A DNA stretch of 64,000 nt from Sceloporus undulatus (Eukaryota; Chordata; Lepidosauria; Squamata; Phrynosomatidae). A program made the translations under genes and the position numbers. The stretch lies in the NCBI RefSeq assembly GCF_019175285.1, contig NC_056527.1, positions 116,006,248 to 116,070,247 of the forward strand. The letters run 5' to 3'. The notes under the pieces were generated by a model. That model saw only the letters and a list, made by a program, of their open reading frames with translations, was not told where the DNA came from and searched no databases. Below are positions 11,251 to 24,951 of this stretch, in pieces; position 1 is the first letter of the stretch, and each line of letters begins with the position of its first letter.

Positions 11251-11814
11251 GATAAATCGATTCTGTGCAAGTGTGAACCAGATGCAGATCAGAATCAATT
11301 TAAATTTGCCCTTTGGCTGGCTGGAGTGGGTCCATTTTGAATCGATTCATTTGTCAAGGTGAACTACTGAGATGGATGGATTTTTAATATTAAAATCCCC
11401 ACTATAGATTTATAGAATGGTTGTGCTATAGATATAGAAATGAGCTTTCCGGAGTCAAGGTTGTGTGTGTGCGAGAGAGAAAATGCTGAACAGGATTTGC
11501 AGTGAAATGTTCAGAGAACAAGTTGACCTTTGCAAGCATCAAGGCAACTAGCTTGCTTTGAAAGCCAAAACAATTAAGAAGAGCATCCTTGGATAAGGGA
11601 AATAACACAAAAGTGATAAGAGTGATGGGATATTCCAAATGAGTCCAAATGTATTTTAATATATTCACAATTCTGTATCCTGATTGTAAGAAAGTTTTTG
11701 TACGTTTGCATTTTGAACCAGCCAATAGAATACATTGTTAAGGACCTCTTTGTTTGAATTCCTATACGAACAGCCATTTTCTTTGGTTTTGTGGCCTCGG
11801 TATTTGGAAACTGT
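11251..11814. other. Spacer, nothing recognised
   Basis: AT-rich sequence continuing the pre-insertion locus. Short open frames here have no family resemblance. Confidence 0.4.
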
Positions 11815-12049
11815 GGCCTGTTACAGACTGCCAAAATAAAGCTGCTTCGGGTCTCTTTGGAGGTATGCTGTTTAAATAATGCATGGATCCTAAGAATCCG
11901 GAAGCTGCACCAAAGCTGCCTTCCAGTGCTTAGGAATGGAGTGTGGCTTTGGCGCAACCTCCGGACTCTTAGGACCCATGTGCATCATTTAAATAGCATA
12001 CCTCCAAAGAGACCCGAAGCAGCTTTATTTTGGCAGTCTGTAACAGACC
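11815..12049. repeat. Foldback element with TGTTACAGA termini
   Basis: A 235-bp palindrome. The outer 49 bases of each arm (ending GGTCTCTTTGGAGG) match with one difference, around a short unpaired centre. Both ends have TGTTACAGA in inverted orientation, shared with the element at 44699-44970. Flanks share only tgt, so the duplication length is uncertain. Confidence 0.8.
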
Positions 12050-12584
12050 TGTATTTCCATGGAGGACTTGCCGGCATTAAAGAAATTTGGATTCTCAGCC
12101 TTCTGAGTCCTGTTGTTTTTTCTGCTCTGTCAAGCCAGTGGACTTAGTGAGAGAAAGTCCAGGCTTTAAGAATCCCAGAACACCACAAGTGGGTTATTTC
12201 ATTTTATTTTGCAGCAAGAAAATGCGATCAAGGCAAATGTAATGTGAACCATGCTCCGTTGCCAAACCAATCCATCAATTTAGATTGCAAAGCGATTTAT
12301 TTGTAAATGGGAATGCGGCCTACATTTAGATTTTAGCAAGTAGGTTCAAACTTCATCTGCCTTTTATTTCCTCCCTGGCTACCTCTTGGGGCAATTATCT
12401 TGTTCAGGACAGATCCAAGACATTTTGCTGCCTGAGGCACAGTTTCTGGTGTTTCCAGAGCCAGGATCAAAGTGTGTAGTTCCTTAAGACGATGGAGTGA
12501 TTTGGCCCCTGGAACAGAAATGGCAGTAGAAATAGTACTGTTTAAAAAGCAATGGAGGAGTTTTGTGATCTGTTTGACTATGGA

Positions 12585-12722
12585 ATAGGCTGCTTAAGAA
12601 GACTGCTGAGTTCTCTCTCCTCGGAGGTTTGGAAACATAGGCTGGAGAGCCATTTGTTGGGGACAGGGATTTCCTAGAGGGTTGGACTTCTGGTTCCCTT
12701 CCAACTATGATTCTACGAATTC
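12585..12722 (+). repeat. CR1 LINE 3'-end fragment
   Basis: It contains ggctggagagccatttgttg, a ggttggacttc block and ends ctatgattctacgaattc, the usual CR1 terminus with ATTCTATG-type repeats. Confidence 0.75.
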
Positions 12723-12741
12723 AATGTTCTTTCATGACACT

Positions 12742-13052
12742 GGAGTTTATCACACGAAGGTGATTGGGAGTTTATCTCATGAATATCCCAGAAAAATCAT
12801 GTAATTATGCGAAACAATTTCAATTGGGTCGTACAACACCCACCATTAAAGTAGTCACAAAGATGCATTAATGCACATCTTTGTACTTTCAGGATTTCAG
12901 TGACAATGCAATTCTGATATTACTTTATTTGCACAATTGCATGTGATTATCAGTCATGCAATTACTCGCCTTTTCCACTTTATTTGCAGGATGCTTTAAA
13001 TGCGGTTTAATCTCTCTGTAATGCCAAAATCAGCTCCAGTGGGATAAACTCC
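12742..13052. repeat. GGAGTTTATC element, copy 1
   Basis: A 311-bp non-coding element with inverted ends ggagtttatc and gataaactcc. Internal landmarks are atgaatatcccagaaaaat, a long ATGCATTAATGC-like block and gctttaaatgcg. Related over its whole length to 38945-39256 and, inverted, to 56679-56995. Confidence 0.82.
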
Positions 13053-15421
13053 ATACAGACACTGATCTGGTCCCCCTGATTGTCAGGGCCTAAGAGTCCC
13101 CCAGAAATAATCCCCAGCTGGTCCTGCCAGCTAGGGGATTCTGGGAGTTACAGTCCAGAAGAATGACCTTCCCAAGCTCTGGGAATAAGAAGAAAGAAGC
13201 TGTGGACAATAAAAACACAGGAAGGGCAGACTTGTAAGATAGGAATGCCTGGAACCACCCTAAGCATTGGGTAAATGAGGGAGGGAAATTGCATGCGAAA
13301 AGCTTCATCGAGTAACATCTGTTTTCTGGCCTCTAGTTCAATGGGGAACGGAAACCTTTCCAGACACGGCCTGCTTCCTCAGCCCAGAGATCTGCATCCA
13401 CAACCTTTGTACAACCTCACATCTCTGGGGCTGTTGTCGATTTGTCTTCAGAGCTTCAAGTGTGTATTTGGTAGTCAGACTTTTCTGCATGAAAATGCTG
13501 TTTCCCTGGACTTTTGCTGAGACCACCAAAGGCAGAAGATGAAGTTTGTCAGCATAGACAACTGCAATGGTTGCAGGGGCTGTGAGGATTGTCCAAAACA
13601 GAAACCTAGTCCAGCAATCCTTGTTTTTGTTTTTTTAAAGAAAATTGGTATTATTTGTTATTTAAATAATACTGGGAGGGCCTGAAATCTGTTTAAATGG
13701 TGATGTGCCTTTCTCGGAGGCTCTGGATAGTGAAGGGAGGATGCATGGTTTGATTCTCTAGGGGACTTTTATGCCAATGTGCTTGGCTTAGTCTAATGAG
13801 AAGAACTGGGAGATAAAAAGAACTTTAAATATTGGTCAATAAGGTCGAAATGTGCTTGGCCTTTGTTTTCCTGATGGCTTTTGAAGATCCATGGTCACCA
13901 AATGTTCCTCCAATTGTGGATTCATGCTCAACAGACCTTATACCTGTTGCTGCAGGACTGCTTGGACAATGTGTTTTTATAGATATGGATTAATGATTAT
14001 CTGACATATTCCTTATAACTTTGTAAGATTTCTTTATTGCATATATCTTCATTTCCCGACTCTCTCTTTGTTTGATTGTGAATGGTTTTGAGAGTCATGT
14101 CCTATGTTCATTTCTCATTTCTTGTTCTCTTCTAGAGGCTTTCCAGAAAAGAAACCCACTCCTTTTATGGGGATCTGAAAAAAAGGACAATTCAGGGAAT
14201 CTAGAGGATTCAAGGGTCACACGAAAAAGGGGCACATTTTGCCCACCCCAATCTATGTCGATTTTATCGATCTCTCAGGGAACATCTGCTTCTCATACAC
14301 TGGATGACAAAAGGAAAATGATCTCATTGTTTTAATGCTAATTTCTCATCTCCCATTTAAGTCCAAAAAATTAAGAAATAAATATTTAAGAATATTCCTT
14401 AACAGTCTGTGTAGCACATAACAATATTTTGAAATCTCTTCGTCAAAACGACTAAGGCAGCTGAAGGAAAAATGAGAGATAGGGAAGGAAGAATCCAAAA
14501 AGAGGGGAGAAAAACTTTAACAATAAAAGGAGGAGGGGAAAAAGAAACTTTCTTTTACTATAATTGAGCTGATCTTTTTAAACAGGCCCTTGAAAATGAC
14601 ATGTTTAAACCTGCCTTTTGGTTGCATTAACTAAGAAACTGTTTTGAATTGGAAGGTGGGAATTATACATCCAGCTGAATGCTGTTGGACTGTATGTCCC
14701 AGTATTTATTTCGCCTGGTCATGCTGCCTTGGGGATGCTGGAAGTTCCACTCCAACCACATCTGGAAAGTCCCCACATTTGTCAAATGCATTTAGAATGG
14801 GGAATGGATGTAATGTCACCAAAGTAGAAGCAAATGGCTGCACTACCCTCCAGCGCCTCTAGATGGTGCCATTGCCCCGTCTATGTATTTGGGTTGTGCT
14901 TTGGGTTCTTGCAACTTGCTTTAAAGTTGGGGTTCCATTGAAAACATGGAAAGTAAAGGAATTTGGGGAAAGTCATGGCAGAGTCAGGACATTTAGTTGA
15001 TAAAGCTCTATCAGTCTAAGGAGGAAATACATACAGCTGAATACAAATCATATGGAGCCAATACACTATGCTGGCTCTTATTTGTGAAATAGTACAGTAT
15101 ACTTTCTCTTTTGTGAGATATTTTTTGCCTTCACTGTCAGGGAAGGGTGTCCCACCAAACTACACATCCCCAAATTCAATTGAGGCATGGCAGTTAAAGT
15201 GGTGTCCTACTCCCGTATTTCTGCAGGCCACAGATGAAGTTGCCCAGGACTATCACAGACTCTGAGATTTGAATGTTAAAGCCTGAGTCCGTGGGGTGAC
15301 CCCTTGTGATGTCATAGGAGGCGGGGTTTAGTGATGTTCCAAAAGGGACTACTTCCACATCTTACCTTAAGCATCAGCCACAGAATACCTTTTCAAATAA
15401 TAATTTAAAAAAAAGGTCAAG
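13053..15421. other. Gene 1-gene 2 spacer, nothing recognised
   Basis: About 2.4 kb without a recognisable exon or repeat. No lipoxygenase motif was found in any frame I read. Confidence 0.4.
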
Positions 15422-15637
15422 GTTGCATCCGGACTGCAGAAATAATCCAGTTTCACGCCACTGTAACTGGCTCCATCCTACAGAAGCCTGTGATTTGTAG
15501 TTTGGTGAGGCACCAGCACTCTTTGGCAGAGAAGGCTAGCAACCTTATAAAGCTACAAATCCCAGGATTCTATAGGATAAAGCTACAGCACTTAAGTGGT
15601 GTTGACCAGCATTATTTCTACAGTATAGATGCAGCCC
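15422..15637. repeat. Family A MITE, complete
   Basis: Both ends are present: ggttgcatccggactgcaga on the left and tacagtatagatgcagcc on the right, with the TTTGTAGTTT / ACTACAAAT pair inside (one arm reads gctacaaat). Confidence 0.8.
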
Positions 15638-16519
15638 AGTGGGTTCAAATTGTATGAAAAGAGATCCCACCTAAACATTAGGGGGGAAAGACCTGTTTGA
15701 CTGTAGCCAAGGGTCCGTTTAGGGGAATTTTATTATTATTGTTATTAGCTCAAATATTGCAAGAGGAGGGCCTGCTACGACGGCCCTTGCAGAATCGTCT
15801 CCCGTTGTGTATACGGAGTAGACCAGGGGATTCCAATAAATAGAGCTGAGACAGACTTCTAGAATTAATAACCAATTTATTTATAAGGGGAAAAACACAT
15901 ACAGTTCACTAGCATACCCACACACATACAAGGCTCAGGAAAAGCAGGGGTTAGCATGGAATAGGATTTTAGGCATCACTGGGGTGATATGTACCAGAAT
16001 GTAGACTCCCTCCAGGAATCCAAATGGAATATGATGAGGATGGCATGAGGCTCAGCTATGGAATGACTGGCCAGGAGTCAGAAGCCAGGAGCCAGGGCAG
16101 GGATCAAGGGGACAGAGCTTCCCCCTGAAATCCAGACTGGCCCAGGGAACTGGCAAATCTGATGATATTTATAGGCAAAATCTTGCTTCTGGCAAAGGTG
16201 CTTGATGGTGAGAACGTCCTTGTCTGATTGTCTTAGTGGTCTTAAGCTGCTCAGACAACAGACCCTGGGGAGGGGGTAAGAGCCTCAGGCAAGGCAAATA
16301 TTTGCTCTTCCTGGTCCTATGATAATCCTTTTATGCGACTCCTTAGATATGATGATGTGGGTGCCCCTCAGGGGTGTGTGTACATGTCTTCATGCCTTGC
16401 TGGCAATGGTGGACAGGCTATTAGAGTTCATCTAGGGGTCATTCAAGGGTTATCATTTATACCAAAATTTATATGGAGCAGCATGGGTAACATGACATTG
16501 GAACAGAGTCTGTCATAGG
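15638..16519. other. Spacer with a possible old interspersed repeat
   Basis: A stretch around 15760-16300 reads like a single repeat (ATAAATAGAG, TTTATTTATAAGG), but I could not see ends, a primer-binding site or coding sequence, so no family is assigned. Confidence 0.3.
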
Positions 16520-16618
16520 GCTCCGGTCTGGTGCCACAACAAACTACAATCCCCAGCGTTCCTTAACACTGAGCCATGCCAGTTAAAGTGGTGTCAAACT
16601 GGATTATTTCTGTGGCTG
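16520..16618. repeat. Family A MITE, right-arm fragment
   Basis: It reads ctggtgccacaacaaactac through gttaaagtggtgtcaaact to attatttctg, the right half of the palindrome. Confidence 0.75.
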
Positions 16619-16950
16619 GCTTCTCCAGAGAATGCTGGCATGGAATAGAGTAAGGTGTGTGTATATCTATCTATCTATTTATCTATCTATCTATCCACAC
16701 TATGTGACTCTGCATAGGGAGGAGTATATATATATATAGACGCTGTGTGTGTGTGTGTGTGTGTGCGTGTGTGTGTATACACATACCCTACTCTCTTCCA
16801 CGCCAGCATTCTCTGAAGATGCCAGCCACAGATGCTGGCGAAACATCAGGAATAAACTCTTCTAGAACATGGCCACATAGCCAGAAAAACCCACAAAAAC
16901 TATAGATGCTGGCCATGAAAGCCTTCGACTTCACATCGGGTTATTTCTAT
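16619..16950 (-). repeat. GTCGAAGGCTTTCATGG repeat with internal microsatellites (family D)
   Basis: Reverse of a repeat found at four other places: ends ggccatgaaagccttcgac, with acccacaaaaactatagatg and aaacatcaggaataaactc inside. An ATCT/TG/TATA microsatellite (16662-16780) separates two inverted AGAGAATGCTGGC blocks. Confidence 0.75.
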
Positions 16951-17506
16951 TTATTTCTATAAATTATTTCTGCAGTGCAGCTGCAGCTGCATTGGCAAAC
17001 CAATGAGGAAAATGCCCCTTTCAAGGTAACACTCTCACCCTGAGATTCCTCCCCTGGTGCCTGAGGGCAACTGGAGCACAAAGAGCCAGGCTCAGAGGCT
17101 CAGGAGCCTCAAGAGTGGCACATTTTGCTTCCTTCGGATATACACAGAATGTTTTATACAACCGTGCAGCAGTCACAAAAGCCCTTCAGTCCAAGGAGTT
17201 GCACAAGAGAAGTAAAGACACGTGCTTTTAGCATCAGCAGCAAAGGCAGGAGTTGCCCAACCAGGAGTTCGCACTGGTCCCAGCCGCACCCATCCCATTG
17301 CAGAACAACTGCCACCTCCAGCTTGAAACACACCAGATTCAAACTGGGCCGGAGAAGGTGGTGCTGAGCATTGCCACCCTCGGGGAAGACAACCGAAGCT
17401 GTTCAGACCTGCCTTGCAACACTCGGCGTCGCACAAATCCTACCTGGCGATCTGAGCACCTTCTCTCTCTGTCTCCTTTTTCTCTTTCCTCCTCCTTCTC
17501 TTCCTA
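16951..17506. other. 5' flank of gene 2
   Basis: Expected promoter and 5' UTR of gene 2. The last 50 bases are pyrimidine-rich (tctctttcctcctccttctc). No convincing TATA box is close; TTTATACAA at 17153-17161 is about 350 bases upstream of the ATG. Confidence 0.4.
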
Positions 17507-17653
17507 ATGGCCACTTACAAGGTCCAGGTGGCCACTGGCGACTACATGCTGGCCGGCACCTATAGCAGCATCTCCATCACTTTGGTTGGGACCCAAGGAG
17601 AAAGCACCAAGCATCGCCTGGACAACCTGGGAAAGGATTTCGTACGGGGGGCA
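17507..17653 (+). CDS. ALOX15B: Gene 2 exon 1 (start of PLAT domain)
   Basis: Residues 1-49, [17 protein letters not shown] onward, with the family signature [16 protein letters not shown] is followed by G; position -3 is C, so the start context is only moderate. Donor gtgagt, phase 0. Confidence 0.93.
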
Positions 17654-17953
17654 GTGAGTGCTACCTTCTTTTTCTTTTCCTTTTTAAAAACAATATACTT
17701 TTTATTACCGTAACACCAAACAAAGACACCTACAAGCTATAAGCAACATTTCAACAAACGTTAAAATGCAAGCATTATTCACATTGTAATTAATTTACAT
17801 TTTACTGTTTGAAAGTTAACATGTATTAATATGTATTATATTTAATTATTTGCGTAGAAATTATGCCACAGGCAGGCTTATTTTATCTATTTCATCTATT
17901 TTAATTGATTGTATGTACAGCACTGTGTAAATTTACAGTGCTATATAAATAAA

Positions 17954-18011
<58 letters not shown>

Positions 18012-21000
18012 NNNNNNNNNNTGTTCCATTTCACTTCCCTCTTGGCACTTTCTCTTTTTAGCCATTATCTTTGTAGTTTGGATTTGCATATTTATTTTCA
18101 TTCATATCTTTATCTACGGTCCAAAACACACTGCAGAAGTAGTCCATTCTGAGACCGCTTTAAATTGCCCTGGCTCAGTGCTAGGGAAGCCTGGGAATTG
18201 TAGTTTCTTGTGACGCCAGAGCTCTCTGACAGAGAAGGCTCAATGTCTCACACAACTACAGTCCCCAGAATCCCCTAGCATTCAGCCAGGGCAGTTAAAG
18301 CAGGACATCTCACAAGAAGGAATTGCCCAATTATTTCCTTCTCACTCAGGCTATTAAAAAGCGTTCAATGTTTGAAAGAAATGTTGGGATTAGAGGATTG
18401 TTGGAACTTTTTCACATACCATTAAATCTCGAGGTGGGGAAAGCGCATGTGAGGCATGTGTGACCTTCCACAGCCCATTTTTGTGCGCTTCCTTTTATTT
18501 GCAAACACTGAAAGTGTGGGTCATCTCTTTTGGAAGTTTCCAGGAGTGGCAATACATCTTTCAAACAGGTTATGGAGTAGGAGGAGATGCTGTTCAACAT
18601 TTTTAAAAATTTCCATTTTGCAAAACCAGGTGTAGTTCTCTAGCTGCTTCTGGTTGTTTGTTTATTTATTTCTATTTGTTTTTGGGGTTGTTTCATTTTT
18701 GCAGCCTGCGTAGTCCCAGGAGGGTCCCACGGAGGAACAAGTGGCTCCTGGATTGACCACCATTGTCCACCTCTGAATTAAATCCCATGCAGCTATACTT
18801 CTGATAACAAAGGGTTCATCTACCCTGTAGAAATAATGCAGTTGTCATTGAAAGTGCGGTAGCTCCATCATATCAAATTCTGAGATTTGTAGTTTTACAA
18901 GGTCTTTAGCTTTCTCTGCCAAAGATCTCCCACTTCCTATGACTGCCTAAGCACTGTGCCACACTGCTAAGCTTTTCATGGTCACCCAGTGATTTTTATG
19001 GCTTAGTGGGCAAGCCAGGAAGCTTGCTCTCCCAAGGCCTACTCTGACTCTCCAACCACTGCCCCACACTGCCATGCCTCTCGTGTTCCCCCAGTGATTT
19101 TAATGGCTTAGTGGGCAAGCCTGGACACTAGATCTCCCAATTCTTAGTCTGACCCTCTAACCACTACACTCCCTGCTTAACATCTTGGGGGCCACCTGGT
19201 GATCTGCATGGCTTGGTGGCTGAGAGAAGAACTGGACTTATTGTTGGTCTGGCTCTCTAACCACTGCACATCATTGTCTCTCTGTGTCATCACTTGCTGG
19301 GAACTTTCTCCTCCCATCCTTGTAATAATAACCTTTAACATCGATCTTAAGCGCATACCTTCCTGCCTTAGCAAAGATCAGACAAACACATGGATCATTG
19401 GTTGGTCCCTTGTGGTTTCAGATCATATCTAGGTCAACCTTGCAAAAGAACTGGCTGGCTTTATCAGTCGGCCCACCCTCCATGCTCATAAACTGTGCTT
19501 AGCATCAGATTTACCTACTAGCTAAATATATTACATTTTACAGCTTCTGATTATAGGAATGCTTTGCATACAAAAGGGCGCAGGGAATTGCTCAACGGAT
19601 TTTAGACATTTATTTTCAAACATATATATGCGCATGTGCACATGCACACGCACACACACACGGTCAGCCCTCCACATTTGCAGCTTTGACTTTTGCAGAT
19701 TTGATTCTTCACGGATTTGATGCATATGTTCTCTCTAGGAATCTCTAGGTCTTCCAGTACACCATTGACAGAGGTTGACCATAGAGTCATGATGGAGGAC
19801 CTGGCGTTTCCGAGAGAAAACACTTCTCTAGGCATTTGGAAGTCCTCAGTCATGGGGCAGGGCACATTCTCTCAGCCTCAGAGGGAGGCAATGGTAAACC
19901 TCCTCTAAATGAATCTTGCCAAGAAAATCTCATGATAGGGTTGTCATAGGTCAGAAATGACTTGAAAGCACACAACAAACCCAGCTTTGACAGGTGCTTT
20001 AATAGCTGTGGTCCGTACCCGCAGCAGCCCCTAATGAAGCCATCTTGTCCTTTGCCTCAGGCCAAAATTGTCCGGGGACAGCCTTGGTGGCCTATTAATG
20101 GGGTCACCAATGCACTATACACCCCACACATTCCTCTTCTACCCTTTCTCCTTATCTCCACTTATTGCAGGCCTGTGACCCCAAAGACCATGCTGGTTGG
20201 AGAATGTTGGGATATGTAGTCCAAAGAACAACTTTTTGAGCAGGATCCTGGGGGTGGGGTGTTTGTGTTGTTATTTTTGAGGAGATTTGTTTTTGGGTGT
20301 GTTCAAGTCTTTTCCAACTTGTGGCGACCCAAAGGCGAGGCCTATCATGGCTGAATACCACTATTCAGAGGAGGTTTTGCTATGGCCTTCCCCTGAGGCT
20401 GAGAGCATATGACTTGCCCAACCCTGGTCTCCAGAGTTGTAGTCCAACCGTCAAACCACTATGCAATGCTGGCTCTCTTTTGAGGGGGTACCAAGTGCTT
20501 TTCTGACTCATCCTCCAGACCCATTCATTTTCCTTTCTTGCTTATCCAGGTGGATGAGTACCAGTTGTCCATTGAAGAAGACCTGGGTCCCCTCCTCCTG
20601 ATCCGACTCCACAAGGAGCCCTACTTATTCTTCCCAAAGGACAGCTGGTTTTGCAGTTATGTCCGGGTGACAAGCCCGCAAGGAGAGACCTGGCACTTCC
20701 CTTCGTACCAATGGTTGGAGGGGTATGGCACCCTGACTCTCCGGGAAGGGACAGGTACGGTGTTTCTGGATGTGGGATGGCCTTCCAATATCCTCTTTGC
20801 TGGAGGTATAGATGGAGAAGGCGGGCAGCCATGTGGGCAAGACGGGAAGCTAGGTTTCCCAAGTCCAAGTCTGACTCTAACACATGGCCTGCCTGGAGCT
20901 GCAGGTTAGACTACATGATCTCATGGTACCTCCCAACTCCACAATTCTGAGAGGCTGCCTTGGTAGCTTGGAGAGGAATGATTGCACTCAGATATATCAA

Positions 21001-23351
21001 TGCAGATTTGGTGGTCCTAACCCAAACTCTACTGAATAGGCAATGTAAAAGTTATCCTTTGGGACCTCACCTCCCAGAATCCTGGGAAGCAATTTGGGAA
21101 CTACACTCCCCAGGAACTACATTTACAAGCTTGTTAGGTCCAAAATGGGAATTAGAAGGGCATCCAGATGTGCTTGGACTACAATTCTCAGCAGCCACGG
21201 CTGACTTAAATAATGGTGAGGAATGCTAGGAAATGTAGGCACGATATATGGAGGGTTGTATGGTTCCCAGCTCTGCCTCCAGAGCAATGTGTTAGCCAGA
21301 GACACCATGCAATTGTGCCTGCATGCGCGCACAAAGACTTGGCCTAGTGGAAGCCAGGCACATCAAAATGGAATGAAGAGATTACCTCTGGGCATGCAGA
21401 GAGTGCATCTTCCTTAGATACCACCACACTGTGTCATAGAAAAACAGAGATTTGGATACCATAAGGGGCATGGCATTGAAGCAAGTTTCCCCTTGCTTTT
21501 TCATTTTTTTGGTAACTGCATAAATTAATATCTTAATTAATGGTCCTTCTCTGCTTCTCTCTTTGTTTTTCCAGCCAAAAAGGTTTCTGATGACTTGAGC
21601 AACCCACAGCTTCTGGAGCTTCGCAAGGAAGAGCTGAAAAAGCAGCAAGAAATCTACAGGTGAGCCAGGGGTGCTGAGGCTCCCATCCCAGTGGGGTGGT
21701 GAATCCATGTTGGGTTTTAGTACGAATTTTAAAGGAATTGTACACAGTGTTGGGTTCTACTGCCAAAACAAGTTCAGCAGCTTGGACAGGTATTTTAAGG
21801 TGTGGACTAGAACCCAGAGTGGATTCACCACCAGCTGCCAATGTCCTGGGGTTTTCAGACTATAAGCCGTAAGGCTCTCAGGATTCAAAGTGCCAGCATT
21901 TTTTAAAAATATGATTATTGGTGGTAGCAGTATTAGTACTGAGCCAGCATGGCATAGTTGTTTGAATGTTGGGCTATGACTCTGGAGACCATGAAACCCA
22001 CTGGGTGACCTTGGGCAAGTCACACTCTCTCAGCCTCAAGGAAAGACAAAGACCAACCTCCTCTAAATAAATCTTGCAAAGTAAACCCCATGATAGGTTT
22101 GCCTTAGGCCAGGTCACCAAAAGTCAGAAATGACTTGAAGGCAGACAACCCCAACAGTACAAGGTGTAACCTATGGACTACAGGTAGCCCACAGGGGTTT
22201 ATTGTGGCACCCAGTCTCCCAATGGGGGTCCAAAAGACCCCCAAAAGGCCCTCTAGGCAGTTTTTTTTTTTTTGCCACTTCTTATGCCCCATGTGGGTCA
22301 ATTTAGACCGCTTTGGGAAAATAGGAAGGGAAGAGGGATTGGCTTTCCTTTGGGATGACTTTTATCTGATTGTTCTTTGTTACCACAGTTATGGGGAATA
22401 TGCGCCAGGCTGGCCAAGGTGCCACAACGTTAGTAAAGTCGAGGAGCTCAATGCCAACTCCCAGTACCTCTTCAGCATGACCACCGTCTTCGCCATGCGG
22501 GCCGTCAAGTCGTGAGTTCCTTTGACCTTGGGGCTCGGCAGGGTGGTTGAGGAGCCTAGAGAATTGACTTTTGGGGAGGACTACAACTCCCAAAATTCCC
22601 CAATTAGGAAAAGCAACATTTATATAATGGAGGATAGCATGTACAGTTTTTAAAACTGTTTTCATTTGCTTTAACGGATTGATATTCAGTCTGCTTTAGT
22701 GACGCTTCCTTGGGTGCATCCGCATTGCAGAAATAATGCAGTTTGACACCGTTTTAACTGCCACTGCTCCATGCTATGGAAGTCTGGGATTTGTATTTTG
22801 GCGAGATATTTTGCCTTCTCTGTCAGAGAACGTCGGTGCCACAGCAAACTATAGATCCCAGGTTTCCAATAATATGGAGCCACAGCAGTTAAAGCAGTGT
22901 CAAACTGCAGTGCGGATGCCGCCATTGCCTCATGTTTTATGAATTAATTTTTATCTGACATCTCATTATATGAGACAGAATTATAAATATTACAAATATT
23001 TTAATAAAAAACAGATGGTGCATCTATTAGTGAAAAGAAAGCAGACTCACAATGCAAAAATAATTCTGACATTAATGAAGATAATCTTTTAAATCCATTA
23101 CATTTGAAAAAATGGCTTGGAAAAGTGTATAGACTGGACCAAATTCCATGAGGTTAAGGAAGATAACATTTTGAATCTGTTACATTTGAAAAAATGAAAC
23201 TTTAGATGAAGAAAACAAGAAATGAAATGATTTTGTTCCTTGCTTGGTCTGTGATCACAGCAAAATGTCAAGAATAGCTCCCATCATCCAGCATCAGCCA
23301 CGCTGGCTGTGGCTGATGGGAACTGTGATCTAGAATGCCTGGAAAACATTG

Positions 23352-23383
<32 letters not shown>

Positions 23384-24894
23384 GTTGTAGTAGTAGTAGT
23401 GAGCTTTATTTTTATAGAGCTGTAAATTTACACAGTGCTGTACATACAATTAAAATAGACAAAATAGACCTGCCTATGGCATACATTCTATGAAAATAAT
23501 TAAATAGAAAACATATTAATACATGTTAATATTCAAACAGTAAAATGTAACAGACAACAAATTAAAATAACATTAGACAACAATCATGTAACGTCTGATT
23601 TGTGGAAACTTGTTCTTCAATAGGGATGGGAAGCATGCAACCTTCCAGATATTGTTGGACTAAAATTGCCAGTAGCCCTAGTGAATTTAGAGAAATGCTA
23701 GGAATTGCAGTCCTCTCCTCCTGTAGAACAACCTTCCAAAAACAGTGTCCTCTGGTTGTGCTAGACTATAACTCCCATCAGCCCCAACAATTGTGGCCAA
23801 TGCTTGGGGTGATGGAAGGTGTAGTCTCACAATATTTGGAGGGTCATGGGGCTGACCACAGCTGAGTTAGAGGGACCAATATTCTGACCCAAGTTGGTTT
23901 TTGGACTGCAACTTCCAGAATGCCCTGCCGGCTGGCTGGAGGTTCTGAGAATTGTCTAAAGAAAAGCAAATGTGTCCAAGGTCAAGAAATCAAGGTTTAC
24001 ATTTGTTACAGTAACAATCAGGGGATTCTGGGAACGATTGTCCAAAAAAGTAACGTGCTTACAATCTGGTGATTGGGATGTATCTTTGTTATGTTTGCTG
24101 TCAGGGGATTCTGAAAATTGTATCCAAAAGCTACAATCTGGCAATCAGGGTGTACCTTTCAGGGACGTAGCTAGGATTTTAGGAAGGGGGTGGGGTCCAG
24201 ACTAAGTGCCACCATGGGCTTGGGTGCGGCGGCACAGCAGCACACACCATTCATTTTTCTAATGGAAGGGGGGGTCCGGACCCCAAGATCCCCCCTTTGG
24301 CTACGGCTCTGTACCTTTGTTCCATTTGTTGGCTGGGGATTCTGGGAGTTGTTTATTTACTTATATGGAGGTCCATCACATGCTCAGGTCATGCCACATC
24401 CTAGGCACCGGAGAGCCAACCTTCTTGCCACATCACCCCATTAGTGAGCAAGCGGATGCAGCATTCCACACCCCCAGGAACACCCCATTCCACAATCCCT
24501 GCCTGTGCCATCACAATTGTCCTCACCCCCACACCCACCTACACAGTTGTGCTTGATAAGATTGTCACCACAAGACTTTCCCAGAAGTCTGGTGCCAGTT
24601 CAACTTGTCAATCTGGATCGGGAGCTGCGATTTTGCCACATTAAGCAAAATTTCAGAAGAACTTGCTGTTGTCAGCTTTCTTCTTCCAGTCTCCTAAAAG
24701 GCCTCTGCATCTGAGGAAGTAGACCAGGGATGCATCTGCACTGCAGAAATAATCCGGGATGACCCCACTTTAACTGCCATGGCTCAATGGTAGGGAATTC
24801 TGGAAAGTGTAGTATGGATGTTGCAAAACTTGTCAGTTCAGTTTTGTGCACATGTAAGGCCGTTTAGTCCCAATGAGAACGCCAGTCATAAATC

Positions 24895-24951
<57 letters not shown>

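Noticed and set aside
17901-18101. Open frame with a poly-isoleucine run
   Set aside because: It is the translation of the TAA microsatellite and the N gap; the same applies to frames at 24833-25078, 34053-34269 and 34117-34473.
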